Of a DNA stretch of 64,000 nt, positions 9,455 through 19,337 are shown piece after piece (within the stretch, counting starts at the first letter, position 1; every line of letters begins with the position of its first letter). This stretch comes from Sedimenticola sp. (lineage in GTDB: Bacteria; Pseudomonadota; Gammaproteobacteria; Chromatiales; Chromatiaceae): assembly GCA_011051655.1 (NCBI GenBank), contig DRKS01000006.1:36943-100942 (forward strand), in the 5' to 3' direction. A program made the translations under genes and the position numbers. The notes beneath the pieces were generated by a model that saw nothing but the letters and a program-made list of their open reading frames with translations, searched no databases and was not told where the DNA came from.

Positions 9455-9609
9455 AAATTCGCCTGGAGCGAATTTGGACCGCGCAGCGACCCCGAAGGGG
9501 TGGAATACAGGGATGTATTCCATCAATCTGGCTTCGCATCTTGAACGATCAGCCTTGAAGCATAGCTACGGCTATGCTTCAAGGCTGATCGTTCAACCTG
9601 CTTCGCCAG
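9455..9609. repeat. Cluster of hairpin-forming palindromes
   Basis: Four consecutive inverted repeats lie in the 323-base gap between the fnr-like and DUF1451 genes. Arms are 9455-9462/9468-9475 (8 bp), 9489-9493/9497-9501 (5 bp), 9501-9509/9514-9522 (9 bp) and 9541-9566/9571-9596 (26 bp, perfect, 4-base loop). CTGGC/GCCAG at 9528 and 9605 extends the last one imperfectly. The chain resembles interspersed palindromic (REP/MITE-like) repeats; no protein is encoded. The rest of the gap (9325-9454) is A+T-rich promoter-like sequence for the fnr-like gene, including attgaa/ttcaat at 9367-9390. Confidence 0.7.
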
Positions 9610-9647
9610 CTTGCCCCAAAAATCCAAATCCTGGTGAGAAATGCGGC

Positions 9648-10175
9648 CTAGGATTTTTCCGGGCTTCGCCGGTATTCGGTGCCGCGGCAACCCGCGCAGG
9701 GCGGGATATGCCCCGTCTTGTGGAAATGGATCTCCTTGCCGCAGGAGGTGCAGACCAGGGTGCCGGGACCTGTCACCTCGCCCGTGTGGTAGAGGGAGGC
9801 CTTGCGCGCACGCTCCGCCAGGGCCTCCAGCTCCACCCTGGTCCTGTCCGCCACATTGGCGAAGCTCTCCAGCAAGCGGCTCTCGATCAACTCCAGGTCA
9901 AAGCGCAGCCAGTTGCCGAACTCCTCTCCGGTCCTGGCCAGGAACTCACCGGCGTCCTTCATGTCCCGCTCCAGATAGCCGCCGATCTTCTCCGCCTCTT
10001 CCCGGGTCAGTTCCCCCAGCTCGACGGCCTTCTCCCGGGCATGCTCGATGTTCTTCTTCAAGGCCGGGATGGTGGTCTGCTCCGCCTTCTCCACGGCGCT
10101 GTTCACCCGCTCCAGCATGGTCTCGTAGGCATCGACCAAACGGTCGATGGGATCTCGCTTGTCATCAGATGGCAT
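9648..10175 (-). CDS. DUF1451 zinc-ribbon protein (YbeL-like)
   Basis: The 175-residue protein has a long charged, helical N-terminal part (about residues 1-130, coiled-coil-like) and a C-terminal zinc ribbon with CTSCGKEIHF and CAGCRGTEY. This architecture and the position next to leuS match the DUF1451/YbeL family. Function is unknown; nothing in the sequence suggests catalysis. The ATG at 10175 is preceded by GGAGGAGAG. It is divergent from leuS across 148 bases. Confidence 0.85.
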   Translation of the reverse strand: MPSDDKRDPIDRLVDAYETMLERVNSAVEKAEQTTIPALKKNIEHAREKAVELGELTREEAEKIGGYLERDMKDAGEFLARTGEEFGNWLRFDLELIESRLLESFANVADRTRVELEALAERARKASLYHTGEVTGPGTLVCTSCGKEIHFHKTGHIPPCAGCRGTEYRRSPEKS

Positions 10176-10243
10176 AACTCTCTCCTCCTGGTTGGCCTGT
10201 CTCCCCTTCTAAGTTTGAACCATCCCGGCCGGTAAGCAAAGAA

Positions 10244-10273
10244 TTGATCCTCCGCCGGCGAAAGCGCTTTATA
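10244..10273 (+). promoter_or_regulatory. Possible leuS promoter
   Basis: TTGATC (10244-10249) and TTTATA (10268-10273) are spaced by 18 bases and lie 50 bases ahead of the leuS ATG. This is the only reasonable sigma70-like pair in the 148-base divergent gap. No T-box or leucine leader peptide was recognised. Confidence 0.35.
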
Positions 10274-10323
10274 TAGGGTGGCGGGCTAAGGTATCCTTCC
10301 CCGGTTGTGCACCCACCGCCCCG

Positions 10324-12966
10324 ATGACGATGCAAGAAACCTACGATCCACAGAAAATCGAACGGGAGGCCCAGGACCACTGGGAATCCAACCAGAGCTT
10401 TTGCGCAACCGAGGACAGCGCCAGGGAGAAATTCTACTGCCTCTCCATGTTTCCCTATCCCAGCGGCAAGCTGCACATGGGGCATGTGCGCAACTACACC
10501 ATCGGCGACGTCATCGCCCGCCACCAGCGCATGCTGGGGAAGAATGTCCTGCAGCCCATGGGGTGGGACGCCTTCGGCCTGCCGGCGGAGGGGGCCGCCA
10601 TCAAGCACGGCATGCCCCCCGCCGCCTGGACCTACTCGAACATCGATTACATGCGCGAGCAGCTCAAGCGGCTGGGCTTCGGCTACGACTGGTCCCGGGA
10701 GCTGGCCACCTGCCGGCCGGACTATTACAAGTGGGAGCAGTGGCTGTTCACCGAGCTCTACAGGAAGGGGCTGGTCTACCGCAAGAACGCGGTGGTGAAC
10801 TGGGACCCGGTGGACCAGACGGTACTGGCCAACGAGCAGGTCATCGACGGCCGGGGCTGGCGCTCCGGCGCCCTGGTGGAGCGCCGGGAGATCCCCCAGT
10901 GGTTCATCAGGATCACCGCCTATGCCGACGAGCTGCTGGCCGGGCTGGACAAGCTGGAGGGCTGGCCCGAACAGGTGCGCACCATGCAGCGCAACTGGAT
11001 CGGCCGCTCCGAGGGGGTGCGGCTGGACTTCGCCATTGCGGGTTCGGACAGCAAGCTGACCGTCTTCACCACCCGTCCCGACACCCTGATGGGGGTCACC
11101 TATGTGGCAGTGGCCGCCGAGCACCCCCTGGCCCTCCGCGCCGCCGAGGGCAATCCGGAGCTGGCGGCCTTCATCGACGAATGCCGCCGGGGCGGCGCCT
11201 CCGAGGCCGACCTGGAGACCATGGAGAAGAAAGGCATGCCCCTGGGGCTGAACGCCATTCACCCCGTCTCCGGAGAAGAGGTGCCGGTCTACGCCGCCAA
11301 CTTCGTGCTCATGGGCTACGGCACGGGCGCGGTCATGGCCGTGCCCGCCCACGACCAGCGGGACTGGGAGTTCGCCACCAAGTACGGCATCCCCATCAGG
11401 CAGGTGATCTATTCCGAAGACGGCGGCGACTGCTCCGTGGCCGCGGCCGCCTACGTGGAGAAGGGGATGCTGAAAAACTCCGGCCCCTTCGACGGCCTGA
11501 CCTCGGAACAGGCCTTCGACGCCATCGCCGAACACCTGAGCCAGGCGGGCAGGGGCGGCAGGGAGGTCAACTACCGCCTGCGCGACTGGGGGGTGTCCCG
11601 CCAGCGCTACTGGGGCGCCCCCATCCCCATGATCCACTGCGACGACTGCGGCATCGTACCCGTGCCCAAGGAGGACCTGCCCGTGGTGCTGCCGGAAGAG
11701 GTGGAATTCGACGCCACCGGCGGCTCCCCCATCAAGAAGATGCCCGAGTTCTACCGGACCACCTGCCCCCAGTGCGGCGGCGAGGCGGAGCGCGAGACCG
11801 ATACCTTCGACACCTTCATGGAATCCTCCTGGTATTACGCCCGCTATGCCTGCCCCGACGCGGACGACGCCATGCTGGACGGGCGCGCCAACTACTGGCT
11901 GCCGGTGGACCATTATGTCGGTGGCATCGAGCACGCCATCCTGCACCTGCTCTACGCCCGCTTCTACCACAAGCTGATGCGCGACGTACAGGATGTACTA
12001 GTGCCGCGTGAGGCAGGGATGCCGGGAGCGGCCGACGCGGACATTAGACTTCCAGACGAACCCTTCACCAGGCTGCTGACCCAGGGCATGGTGGTAGCGG
12101 AGACCTTCTTCCGGGAGGACCCCGACGGCCACAGGCACTGGTACAACCCCGCCGAGGTGGAAATCGAACGCGACGCCAGGGGGCGGGCCATCCGGGCCAC
12201 CCTGCGCAAGGACGGGCGGGAGGTGGAGATCGGCGGCATCGAAAAGATGTCCAAGTCCAAGAACAACGGCGTGGACCCGCAGGCCCTGATCGACCGCTAC
12301 GGCGCCGACACGGTGCGCCTCTACACCATGTTCACCGCCCCGCCGGACCAGTCCCTGGAGTGGTCGGACGAAGGGGTGGAAGGCGCCCACCGCTTCCTCA
12401 AGCGGCTGTGGGCCCTGACGGCCAATCGCGGGGACCGGATCAAGGCGGGCGCCGGCGATCTGTCGAACCTGGAGGAAACACAGCGGCAGGCGCGGCGCGA
12501 AATCCACGGGGCCTTGAAACAGGCCGCCTTCGATTACGACCGCCAGCAGTTCAACACCGTCGTCTCCGCCTGCATGAAAATAGTGAACACCCTCTACAAG
12601 CTGGGCGACACCAGGGCCGACGGCGCCGTACTGCATGAAGGGGTGAGCATCGTCCTGCGACTGCTCGGCCCCATCGCACCGCACATCACCCATCATCTGT
12701 GGCGGGAACTGGGCTACGGGGACGATATCCTCGAGGCCGACTGGCCACGGCCGGACGAGGCGGCATTGAAGCAGGAGAGCATCCCCCTTGTGGTTCAGGT
12801 CAACGGCAAGGTACGCTCCCATATCCAAGTAGCCGCGGACGCCGACGACCCCGTCATCGAACGAACCGCGCTGGCGGACGGCAACGTACAGCGCTTCATT
12901 GGAGACGCCCGGGTGCGCAAGATCATCATCGTGCCTGGCAAGCTGGTGAATATAGTAGCCAAGTAG
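10324..12966 (+). CDS. leuS: Leucyl-tRNA synthetase
   Basis: The 880-residue class Ia synthetase charges tRNA-Leu. It shows the HIGH-type motif in [18 protein letters not shown] (about residues 41-58), the editing-domain insertion with [20 protein letters not shown], a zinc-like Cys set (CDDCG and CPQCG), the KMSKSKNNG motif near residue 640, and the anticodon-binding and C-terminal domains ending in [17 protein letters not shown]. Length is close to the bacterial norm (about 860). The ATG at 10324 gives [17 protein letters not shown], the usual N-terminus. It is first in the leuS-lptE-holA order conserved in gammaproteobacteria. Confidence 0.99.
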   Translation: MTMQETYDPQKIEREAQDHWESNQSFCATEDSAREKFYCLSMFPYPSGKLHMGHVRNYTIGDVIARHQRMLGKNVLQPMGWDAFGLPAEGAAIKHGMPPAAWTYSNIDYMREQLKRLGFGYDWSRELATCRPDYYKWEQWLFTELYRKGLVYRKNAVVNWDPVDQTVLANEQVIDGRGWRSGALVERREIPQWFIRITAYADELLAGLDKLEGWPEQVRTMQRNWIGRSEGVRLDFAIAGSDSKLTVFTTRPDTLMGVTYVAVAAEHPLALRAAEGNPELAAFIDECRRGGASEADLETMEKKGMPLGLNAIHPVSGEEVPVYAANFVLMGYGTGAVMAVPAHDQRDWEFATKYGIPIRQVIYSEDGGDCSVAAAAYVEKGMLKNSGPFDGLTSEQAFDAIAEHLSQAGRGGREVNYRLRDWGVSRQRYWGAPIPMIHCDDCGIVPVPKEDLPVVLPEEVEFDATGGSPIKKMPEFYRTTCPQCGGEAERETDTFDTFMESSWYYARYACPDADDAMLDGRANYWLPVDHYVGGIEHAILHLLYARFYHKLMRDVQDVLVPREAGMPGAADADIRLPDEPFTRLLTQGMVVAETFFREDPDGHRHWYNPAEVEIERDARGRAIRATLRKDGREVEIGGIEKMSKSKNNGVDPQALIDRYGADTVRLYTMFTAPPDQSLEWSDEGVEGAHRFLKRLWALTANRGDRIKAGAGDLSNLEETQRQARREIHGALKQAAFDYDRQQFNTVVSACMKIVNTLYKLGDTRADGAVLHEGVSIVLRLLGPIAPHITHHLWRELGYGDDILEADWPRPDEAALKQESIPLVVQVNGKVRSHIQVAADADDPVIERTALADGNVQRFIGDARVRKIIIVPGKLVNIVAK

Positions 12967-13022
12967 ACGGTTACCGGCACCGGATTCCCGGATACCCCCA
13001 ACGAAAACAAAAGGGCCTGAAC

Positions 13023-13535
13023 ATGACGCATTGGAAAACCCGCTTAGCAACCTGGACCTTTATCCTGTTGGCGCTTGCGGCCCTCCAGGGCTGCGGCTTC
13101 CATCTGCGTGGATCGGCGCAACTGCCACCCTCCATCAGCCCCCTGCGCATCCATGGGCTGGCGGACCTGGACCCCCTGCGCAATGACCTGCGGCAGGTGC
13201 TCACGGAGGCCGGCCTCCGGGTGACGGACAAACAGGCGGACGCCGGCTCCATACTCCAGATATACAAGCAGGACCGGAACCGGCGGGTATTGTCGGTGGA
13301 TGAGAGGGGCAAGGTGGTGGAGTACGAACTCCACTACGGCCTTGAGTTCGACCTGGTGGATGGCGACGGAACCCGGCTGGTGGAGAAACAGGACGTGGGC
13401 GTGCAGCGGGCCTACGTAAACCCGCAGACCGGCATCCTGGGCAAGGAGCAGGAAGAGGCCCTGATGAACCGCGATATGCGCCTCGACCTGGCCCGGCGCA
13501 TCGTCGAGCGCCTGCAGGAGCAATTGTCGAAATGA
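13023..13535 (+). CDS. lptE: LPS-assembly lipoprotein LptE
   Basis: The 170-residue protein has a lipoprotein signal peptide with lipobox LQGC (Cys near residue 23) followed by GFHLRGSAQLP, the conserved start of mature LptE. LptE plugs the LptD barrel and helps place LPS in the outer leaflet. The ATG at 13023 gives a proper signal peptide; the frame is open far upstream inside leuS but that part is out-of-frame noise. It lies 56 bases after leuS and 84 before holA. Confidence 0.95.
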   Translation: MTHWKTRLATWTFILLALAALQGCGFHLRGSAQLPPSISPLRIHGLADLDPLRNDLRQVLTEAGLRVTDKQADAGSILQIYKQDRNRRVLSVDERGKVVEYELHYGLEFDLVDGDGTRLVEKQDVGVQRAYVNPQTGILGKEQEEALMNRDMRLDLARRIVERLQEQLSK

Positions 13536-13619
13536 CAGCCGCTGGATTCAGGACACAAGGCCCGGGGAAGAAGAGCGGGCGGCATGCGCCATGCCTGTAT
13601 CTTGCGCCCTGAACCTGTT

Positions 13620-14648
13620 ATGCGGCTGCGCATCGACCAACTCGAAGGCCACCTCGCCAAGGGCCTGGCGCCCATCTATTTCCTGACCGGCGACGAGCCC
13701 CTGCAACGGGGTGAAACGGCGGACGCCATACGCCGCCGCGCCAGGGAAGAGGGCTTCACCGGGCGCCATATCCTGGATGCCGGCAAGGGGTTCGACTGGA
13801 ATGAGCTCAGCGCCGAGGCCAACAGCCTCTCCCTGTTCGCGGAAAAACGCATCATCGACCTGCGCCTGGCCGGCGCCGCCATCGGCAGGGCCGGCGGCCA
13901 GGCCCTGACCGAATACGCCGCACGGCCGCCGGCGGACATCCTGCTGCTCATCACCTGCCCCAAGCTGGACCGCTCCCAGCAGAACAGCAAATGGGTGAAG
14001 ACGCTGGAACAGGCGGGGGTGATGATCCAGATCTGGCCCATCGAAGGCCAGCGCCTGCAACCCTGGATCGAACAGCGCCTGCGCCGGCGCGGCCTCGTCC
14101 CGGAGCCCGAGGTGGCCCCCATGCTGGCCGAACGGGTGGAGGGCAACCTGCTGGCCGCCGCCCAGGAGATCGACAAGCTGCTGCTGCTCAACGGCCCCGG
14201 CGCCCTCACGGCGGCGAAGCTGGCGGAGGCCGTATCCGACAGCGCCCGCTTCGATGTCTTCGGCCTGGTGGACAGCGCCCTGCTGGGCAAACCGGCGCGG
14301 GTGATGCGCATGCTGGCCGGCCTGCGGGCCGAGGGCGTGCCGCCGGCGGTGGTGCTGTGGGCGCTGGCGCGGGAGATACGCCAGCTCGCCGCCATGGCCT
14401 TCGAGATGGAAAAGGGCCAAAGCGCCGACCAGGCCATGGCCGCCCACCGGGTCTGGAACCAGCGCAAGGCAATGGTCCGCCAGGGCCTGAAGCGGCTTCC
14501 GCGCCGCCGCTGGCAACGGCTGCTGGCGGCCTGCGCCCTCGTAGACAGAACCATCAAGGGACAGGAAAAGGGAAACCCGTGGGAAATCTTGCGGGGCATT
14601 GCCATTACCATGGCGGGAGCGAGAGGATTACTGCCAGCGCGACGTTAG
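13620..14648 (+). CDS. holA: DNA polymerase III delta subunit
   Basis: The 342-residue protein starts MRLRIDQLEGHLAKGLAPIY and continues LTGDEPLQRGE, the typical HolA N-terminus with the AAA-like fold. FDVFGLVDSALLG and the PPAVVLWALAREIRQLA region match the family's later domains. HolA is the clamp-loader subunit that opens the beta sliding clamp. An upstream in-frame ATG at 13584 would add 12 residues unlike HolA, so the ATG at 13620 is used. Confidence 0.95.
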   Translation: MRLRIDQLEGHLAKGLAPIYFLTGDEPLQRGETADAIRRRAREEGFTGRHILDAGKGFDWNELSAEANSLSLFAEKRIIDLRLAGAAIGRAGGQALTEYAARPPADILLLITCPKLDRSQQNSKWVKTLEQAGVMIQIWPIEGQRLQPWIEQRLRRRGLVPEPEVAPMLAERVEGNLLAAAQEIDKLLLLNGPGALTAAKLAEAVSDSARFDVFGLVDSALLGKPARVMRMLAGLRAEGVPPAVVLWALAREIRQLAAMAFEMEKGQSADQAMAAHRVWNQRKAMVRQGLKRLPRRRWQRLLAACALVDRTIKGQEKGNPWEILRGIAITMAGARGLLPARR

Positions 14649-14696
14649 GGGATTGCACTCACCACAAGGATTCGCGTCATAAACCGGTAGCATCAG

Positions 14697-15416
14697 ATGA
14701 CTGCTAAAAAATCAACCCTGGTGGATTGCAACAATTGCGAATTCTCCTGTATTCGCGACCTGCTGACAAACGATGACCGTCTGGGCCTGTTCGAGCGGCT
14801 CCTGAAGCGCCAGCAGCAGGTATTGAAAGGCGAAACCGTATTCCGTCACGGCCAGCCCTTCCATGCGGGGTATGCGGTGACCAGCGGAACATTCATGAGT
14901 TACCGCCTGCTGGAGGGGGGCGAGGAGCAGGTGTTGGGCTTCCACTTGCCGGGGGAGCCGTTCGGCCTGGACGGCGTCAGAAACTCCAAGTATGAATACA
15001 CCACAAAGGCCCTGGAGGAAGGCTTCGTCTGCGAACTCGGGTTTCATGACCTCGGCCTGCTGGGCGACAGCTACCAGGAATTCCAGGAACAACTCATTCT
15101 TGTGATGAGCGGGCAGCTTATCCAGGCCCAGCGGCAGTCCCTGCTGGCCGCAAGACCATCGGCGGAGGAGCGCCTGGCGGCCTTTCTGCTGAACCTGTCC
15201 CAACGGCTTTCGGCGCGCGGCTTCAACGCCACCGATTTCCGCCTGTCCATGTCACGCAAGGCCATCGCCTGTTACCTGGGACTCGCGGAAGGGACCGTCA
15301 GCCGGGTATTCAAACGCTTCGAGGCCCAAAAACTGCTGGCCATCAGCGCCAAGAAGGTCCACCTGCTGGATGCAGACGGCCTGGACGCTTATGCGCGCAT
15401 TCTCCACAGCGGATGA
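14697..15416 (+). CDS. Crp/Fnr-family regulator with non-standard Cys spacing
   Basis: The 239-residue protein aligns over its whole length with FNR (FHLPGEPFGLDGV, SAEERLAAFLLNLSQRL, LSMSRKAIACYLGL). Its N-terminal cysteines are C11-x2-C14-x3-C18, not the C-x2-C-x5-C of FNR, though the fourth position is kept (C112, GFVCELGF). The recognition helix reads LAEGTVSRVFKRF, so the Glu that FNR uses to read its half-site is Gly here. It may hold a cluster and bind a different DNA site. It begins 48 bases after holA and converges on the DUF3034 gene. Targets are unknown. Confidence 0.85.
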   Translation: MTAKKSTLVDCNNCEFSCIRDLLTNDDRLGLFERLLKRQQQVLKGETVFRHGQPFHAGYAVTSGTFMSYRLLEGGEEQVLGFHLPGEPFGLDGVRNSKYEYTTKALEEGFVCELGFHDLGLLGDSYQEFQEQLILVMSGQLIQAQRQSLLAARPSAEERLAAFLLNLSQRLSARGFNATDFRLSMSRKAIACYLGLAEGTVSRVFKRFEAQKLLAISAKKVHLLDADGLDAYARILHSG

Positions 15417-15473
15417 CGGCACGGCGGGAGAGGCGGCACATCCCTGTGCAACAAAGCCCCCTCATCCCGGCAC

Positions 15474-16460
15474 CTAAAAGCCGTAGTTCAGGTTGACCGC
15501 CCATATCGAACGCGTCTTCCTATGGAAAACATTGCCAATATCGGCCACACCCCCGGATATCGATAGCTTTGGCGTGGCCTGGTAAGAGACGAAGAAATCA
15601 ATAAAGGCATCCTCCTCGAAGGAGTAGTCCTCAAGGGCAGCAAAACGGGCCCCTGCGTTTGCCCCAAGATAATCATTCAGCGAATCCAGCTCATCCGGCT
15701 TTTGCCTGTACTCCACCCCCACGGCCAGGTTTGGCTTGGGAAGGATCGCCAGCGTCACCTCCGGATTGAGGCTCCAGTGATCCGAGAAGCCAAGGAACCC
15801 CAGTTGAACGGCCTGGGTATATCTCAGGTTGATTGAGGTAAGGATCGGGATCCCGGTCTTCCACAGCTTTGTGGCCATCAGGTTGAACTCAAAACCATCA
15901 TCGTCATCAACCCCCATCCAGTCCAGGACCCTGGGGGCGCCGGCCCCGATAACGGCCCTTGCACCCGCCGTGAGGCTATCGTCGATATCATCGACATCTA
16001 GCGCGTTCTTGTACGTCACCGAAAAGGCGACGGCCGGCCAGTTGTCAGTCTCCTTGAGCAGAAGAACCTTGGCATGGGCGTTAATTATGCCGGCATCGTC
16101 TTCACCCAGGTCCAGCATGGAGCCCCCCAGGGCGGCGGCGCTGTCGGCCTTGAGGTCGTCCCTCAGGTCATCCACATCCGCGCGCTGGTAAGCCAGGCCG
16201 AACTCGACCCTGTTGGCGACGGTGAGGGCCACGCCCAGGAAGTCAAAGGTGTAGTCGTCGCTGGACCATCGCCATGCGCTGAACGCGGGTTTTCCGAACA
16301 TGCCTTCTCCCGCCGGGTTACTCAGGTACGCCCAAGGCACAATGGCGCCACCGCCATCCCCGTCTATGTTCAGCAGCGGAAGTCCGGCGTAGGCCGGTCT
16401 GTTGACTGGAATCAATGCAATTGCCGCAAGCAGCGCCACAGCGAAAACCGCTTTTTTCAT
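15474..16460 (-). CDS. DUF3034 family protein, probable outer-membrane beta barrel
   Basis: This 328-residue protein has a clear signal peptide (MKKAVFAVALLAAIALIPV...AYA, cleavage about residue 25). The mature part starts GLPLLNIDGDGGGAIVPWAY and has many alternating hydrophobic strands, ending in aromatic NLNYGF as outer-membrane barrels do. It matches DUF3034 as I recall that family; no function is established. The ATG at 16460 fits the signal peptide. It converges with the Crp/Fnr gene (57 bases between stops), with no strong terminator visible. Confidence 0.75.
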   Translation of the reverse strand: MKKAVFAVALLAAIALIPVNRPAYAGLPLLNIDGDGGGAIVPWAYLSNPAGEGMFGKPAFSAWRWSSDDYTFDFLGVALTVANRVEFGLAYQRADVDDLRDDLKADSAAALGGSMLDLGEDDAGIINAHAKVLLLKETDNWPAVAFSVTYKNALDVDDIDDSLTAGARAVIGAGAPRVLDWMGVDDDDGFEFNLMATKLWKTGIPILTSINLRYTQAVQLGFLGFSDHWSLNPEVTLAILPKPNLAVGVEYRQKPDELDSLNDYLGANAGARFAALEDYSFEEDAFIDFFVSYQATPKLSISGGVADIGNVFHRKTRSIWAVNLNYGF

Positions 16461-17074
16461 GAGTATCACCCTCCGTTTCCCAGTAGAAAGCCTGGAGGAC
16501 TGCCTGATTCGGACCAGCAACCTTCGGTCAATCGCGAGCGAACAAAATCAATTCAATACAGGCAATTACCAAGCATTATCATGCCGCTCCCAAAGAGGGC
16601 TCTAGTGAATTACCGGCCCTTTGATCAAGATTTGGCGCCTGGAATATAACCATCTTTTTGCGTTTTCGCAAATTTTTTTATGCTATTTATCTCTTATTGT
16701 TATGCGCAATATCGTCTTCATATCAGGTATCATTACTTTCACTGGGGACAATCACGGGATCGGCCACGCCTCGACGTCTAGAGAAGGGGGTCCACGGGAG
16801 ATTTGCACGGCATTGCCATCACTATGGGAGGAATGAAGACAGGTTGCCTGCAAAACGCCGGGGCCGGCCCCTTCGCAGGGCACCTTAAGGCTGGCCATGC
16901 ACTTATGCTAAGATGCCGCTTTATGGGCGCAAATCCCGCCGCGACCCGGTAGTTGATCGGTTTTTTCATGCATCACCCGCAATTTCCCTTTTTCAGGGAG
17001 GGACCCCTGCCGTCGGGCACCATGGTCCCACCCCGGGGTGTCCCGCTGTCATTCCTGCGCCAGGCCCGGAGCAC
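16461..17074. other. Intergenic stretch without a convincing gene
   Basis: About 610 bases separate the divergent DUF3034 and phosphoethanolamine transferase genes. The first half, especially 16620-16740, is A+T-rich and probably holds promoters. Bases 16796-16838 resemble the end of holA (14581-14623), about 80 percent by eye with one gap. The open frame that continues upstream of 17075 translates to Pro/Gly-rich sequence unlike any membrane enzyme N-terminus. I see no RNA gene. Confidence 0.5.
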
Positions 17075-18877
17075 ATGGGGGCATACCCCATGACAGCAGC
17101 CGCACGACTCCCCCGCTGGACCCCCCATCGCAGGAACATCCTGCTGACTTATCTGTTTTTCGCTTACTTTTCCATTGTATTTCAGGGCATTTTGTACGCG
17201 GGGGGCATCACAGGCATCGTCGGCCTCAAGTATTCGCTGATCTACAGTCTGCTGTGGCTGCTGGTTCCGCTGTGGCTGCCCTCGCTCACCCGGGCCTGGA
17301 TGTGGGGCGTCGGCCTCATCCTGTGGGCCTGTTCCCTGGTCAAACTGGGCTATTTATCCATCTATGGCCAGGAGCTTTCCCAAAGCGTTTTCTTTACCAT
17401 CTTTGAAACCAACCTCATGGAAGGGACCGAGTTTTTCGAAATGTATTTTCGCTGGTGGATGATCCCCCTGCTGATCCTCTATACCCTGCCCCCCCTGTGG
17501 ATACTCAAGCACGTCAAGCCCATGCCTCCCAGCCGCCGGGCCAAACGCTGGATTACCGCCCTGGTCGCGGTTTCCTTCATGGAGCCCATCCTGGTTCACG
17601 CCAATCTGCACAATGAAGGGGCGGCCGGGATACTGGATCCCGGCGCCAGAAAGATCGTGAGCCGCATCAGCGCGGTAACACCCTGGCAACTGGTGGTCGG
17701 GTACAGTCAATACCGGACCCAGTTGCACAATGTCGAAAAACTGCTGGCCAGCGTGGGCGGCCGGGACGAGGTGCTGGCCAGGGTCTCGCTTGCCGACCGG
17801 GAGCGCCGGCAAACCTATGTGCTGGTCATTGGAGAGTCGACCGACCGCCAGCGCATGGGGCTGTACGGCTACTACCGCGACACCACGCCGGAATTGAGCC
17901 GCATGAGGGATGAGCTGTTCGTTTTTGACGATGTCATCACCCCCCGGCCCTTTACCATCGAGGCCTTATGGCAGGCTTTGACCCTGGCGGATCAACAGCG
18001 CATCGACTGGCTGTACGACAAGCCCAACATCATCACCCTGATGAAAAGCGTTGGCTTCAGGGTGACCTGGATCACCAACCAGCAAACGGCGACTGAACGC
18101 AATACCCTTCTCACGGCCTTGTCGAAGCTCGCCGACGAGCAGGTGTATCTCAACAATCAGCGCCGCCAGAGCGCGCGGCAACTGGATTCCGTGGTGCTCG
18201 ACCCCTTCAGGAAAGCACTGGATGCCCCGGCGGAGAAGAAGTTCATTATCGTGCACCTGCTGGGAACCCACTCCAAGTACCAGTATCGCTACCCGGAGGA
18301 TTACGCCCGCTTCGACGGATCGGACGACACCCCCGTAAAACTCACCGCCTACCAGGCGGGGATTTACAACAGCTACGACAATGCGATCCTCTACCACGAT
18401 CATGTTCTCGCCTCCATTATCGACGCCTACAAGGCCACCGACCCCTACGGGGTGTTGATGTATTTTTCCGATCACGGGGAAGAGGTATACGACTTCCGGG
18501 ATTTTCAGGGGCGCAACGAGGCCGACCCCAGCACCTATATGTATACGGTGCCTTTCATTATCGCGCCTTCCCGGCGCTGGGCCGAGGCGCGGGGAGTGGG
18601 AGACTGGGACGCCTACGAGGGGCGCCCCTACAGCACCGAATCGGTCATCCATACCTGGTGCGACCTGGCGGCGCTGCGTTTCGAGATGTGCGACGCCGGA
18701 AAGAGCCTGGTCAGCCCCCAGTTCACCTACGGCCCCAGGCTGATCGGCGACCCCTACAAGCCATCGAGCCTGCGCGATTACAACGAAGTGCTGGGGCCTG
18801 GCGCTTCCGGCAGGAAGTTGCTGAGCCAGGGGGAACCCAGGGGATCAGGGCCGCCGCCAGCTTCAACCCTGAACTAA
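17075..18877 (+). CDS. Phosphoethanolamine transferase, CptA/EptC-like
   Basis: The 600-residue inner-membrane protein has about five N-terminal helices (to about residue 160) and a periplasmic sulfatase-type domain. VIGESTDRQRMGLYGYYRDTTPEL carries the Glu metal ligand and the Thr nucleophile of the GEST motif; HLLGTHSKYQYRYP and SDHGEEVYD supply further zinc-ligand regions. These enzymes move phosphoethanolamine from phosphatidylethanolamine to LPS core or lipid A. GES-T-x-R-x-R-M resembles the CptA/EptC branch more than EptA. The ATG at 17075 follows a GGAG; a second ATG lies 5 codons on. Confidence 0.85.
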   Translation: MGAYPMTAAARLPRWTPHRRNILLTYLFFAYFSIVFQGILYAGGITGIVGLKYSLIYSLLWLLVPLWLPSLTRAWMWGVGLILWACSLVKLGYLSIYGQELSQSVFFTIFETNLMEGTEFFEMYFRWWMIPLLILYTLPPLWILKHVKPMPPSRRAKRWITALVAVSFMEPILVHANLHNEGAAGILDPGARKIVSRISAVTPWQLVVGYSQYRTQLHNVEKLLASVGGRDEVLARVSLADRERRQTYVLVIGESTDRQRMGLYGYYRDTTPELSRMRDELFVFDDVITPRPFTIEALWQALTLADQQRIDWLYDKPNIITLMKSVGFRVTWITNQQTATERNTLLTALSKLADEQVYLNNQRRQSARQLDSVVLDPFRKALDAPAEKKFIIVHLLGTHSKYQYRYPEDYARFDGSDDTPVKLTAYQAGIYNSYDNAILYHDHVLASIIDAYKATDPYGVLMYFSDHGEEVYDFRDFQGRNEADPSTYMYTVPFIIAPSRRWAEARGVGDWDAYEGRPYSTESVIHTWCDLAALRFEMCDAGKSLVSPQFTYGPRLIGDPYKPSSLRDYNEVLGPGASGRKLLSQGEPRGSGPPPASTLN

Positions 18878-18878
18878 C

Positions 18879-19337
18879 TCAGACCCTGGTGAGGTTGTTC
18901 AACACCATGAAGATCAACAATCCCTGAACCGGGGCCGCAAAGACGCCCTGGCCATTGAAATGGTCACATGCGATCGCCGCCATTTCCCACGCCGTGGCTG
19001 CGTCGGCCGGGAATGTGCTGTTACCGAAGATTTCTTCGCCGGTCTTGGCCTCCAGCTCCTTGAGGGATTCGGCCTGTTCCAGCAAGGCACCCCGGACACT
19101 GGCGTTGGCCCAGGCCCACATCCAGGACCCGGCCTCTTCGCTGAATGAACCGACCGGGATAAAGTCGGCCTCCACCTTGGTGACGACGCCCTGCTTGAAC
19201 TGGATCCTGCCGGCATTCAGGTCGTAATCGAACATGCCGTATGCGTCGAGGCTGTAGTCTTGCATCAATGCGGCCTGCTTTCGTTCCAGCTCGGCATAGC
19301 AATCGTCAATATATTTACTGCTTTTATAGTCGTTCAT
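18879..19337 (-). CDS. DUF6882 domain protein
   Basis: This 152-residue soluble protein shows DAYGMFDYDLNAGRIQF, GSFSEEAGSWMWAWAN and FFAA-type C-terminal features seen in DUF6882 proteins. No signal peptide or catalytic motif is visible; function is unknown. Its ATG overlaps the waaA stop by four bases (ATGA), so it is the last cistron of the waaA operon. It converges with the phosphoethanolamine transferase gene, one base apart. Confidence 0.75.
   Translation of the reverse strand: MNDYKSSKYIDDCYAELERKQAALMQDYSLDAYGMFDYDLNAGRIQFKQGVVTKVEADFIPVGSFSEEAGSWMWAWANASVRGALLEQAESLKELEAKTGEEIFGNSTFPADAATAWEMAAIACDHFNGQGVFAAPVQGLLIFMVLNNLTRV

Noticed and set aside
9408..10235. A plus-strand frame through the hairpin cluster and DUF1451 gene
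   Set aside because: It reads through palindromes and antisense to a better gene; no domain.
10165..11970. A 601-codon open frame opposite leuS
   Set aside because: Antisense shadow of leuS; no ribosome site and no recognisable domain.
14641..14696. Possible terminator after holA
   Set aside because: No stem with a T-run is visible in this gap.
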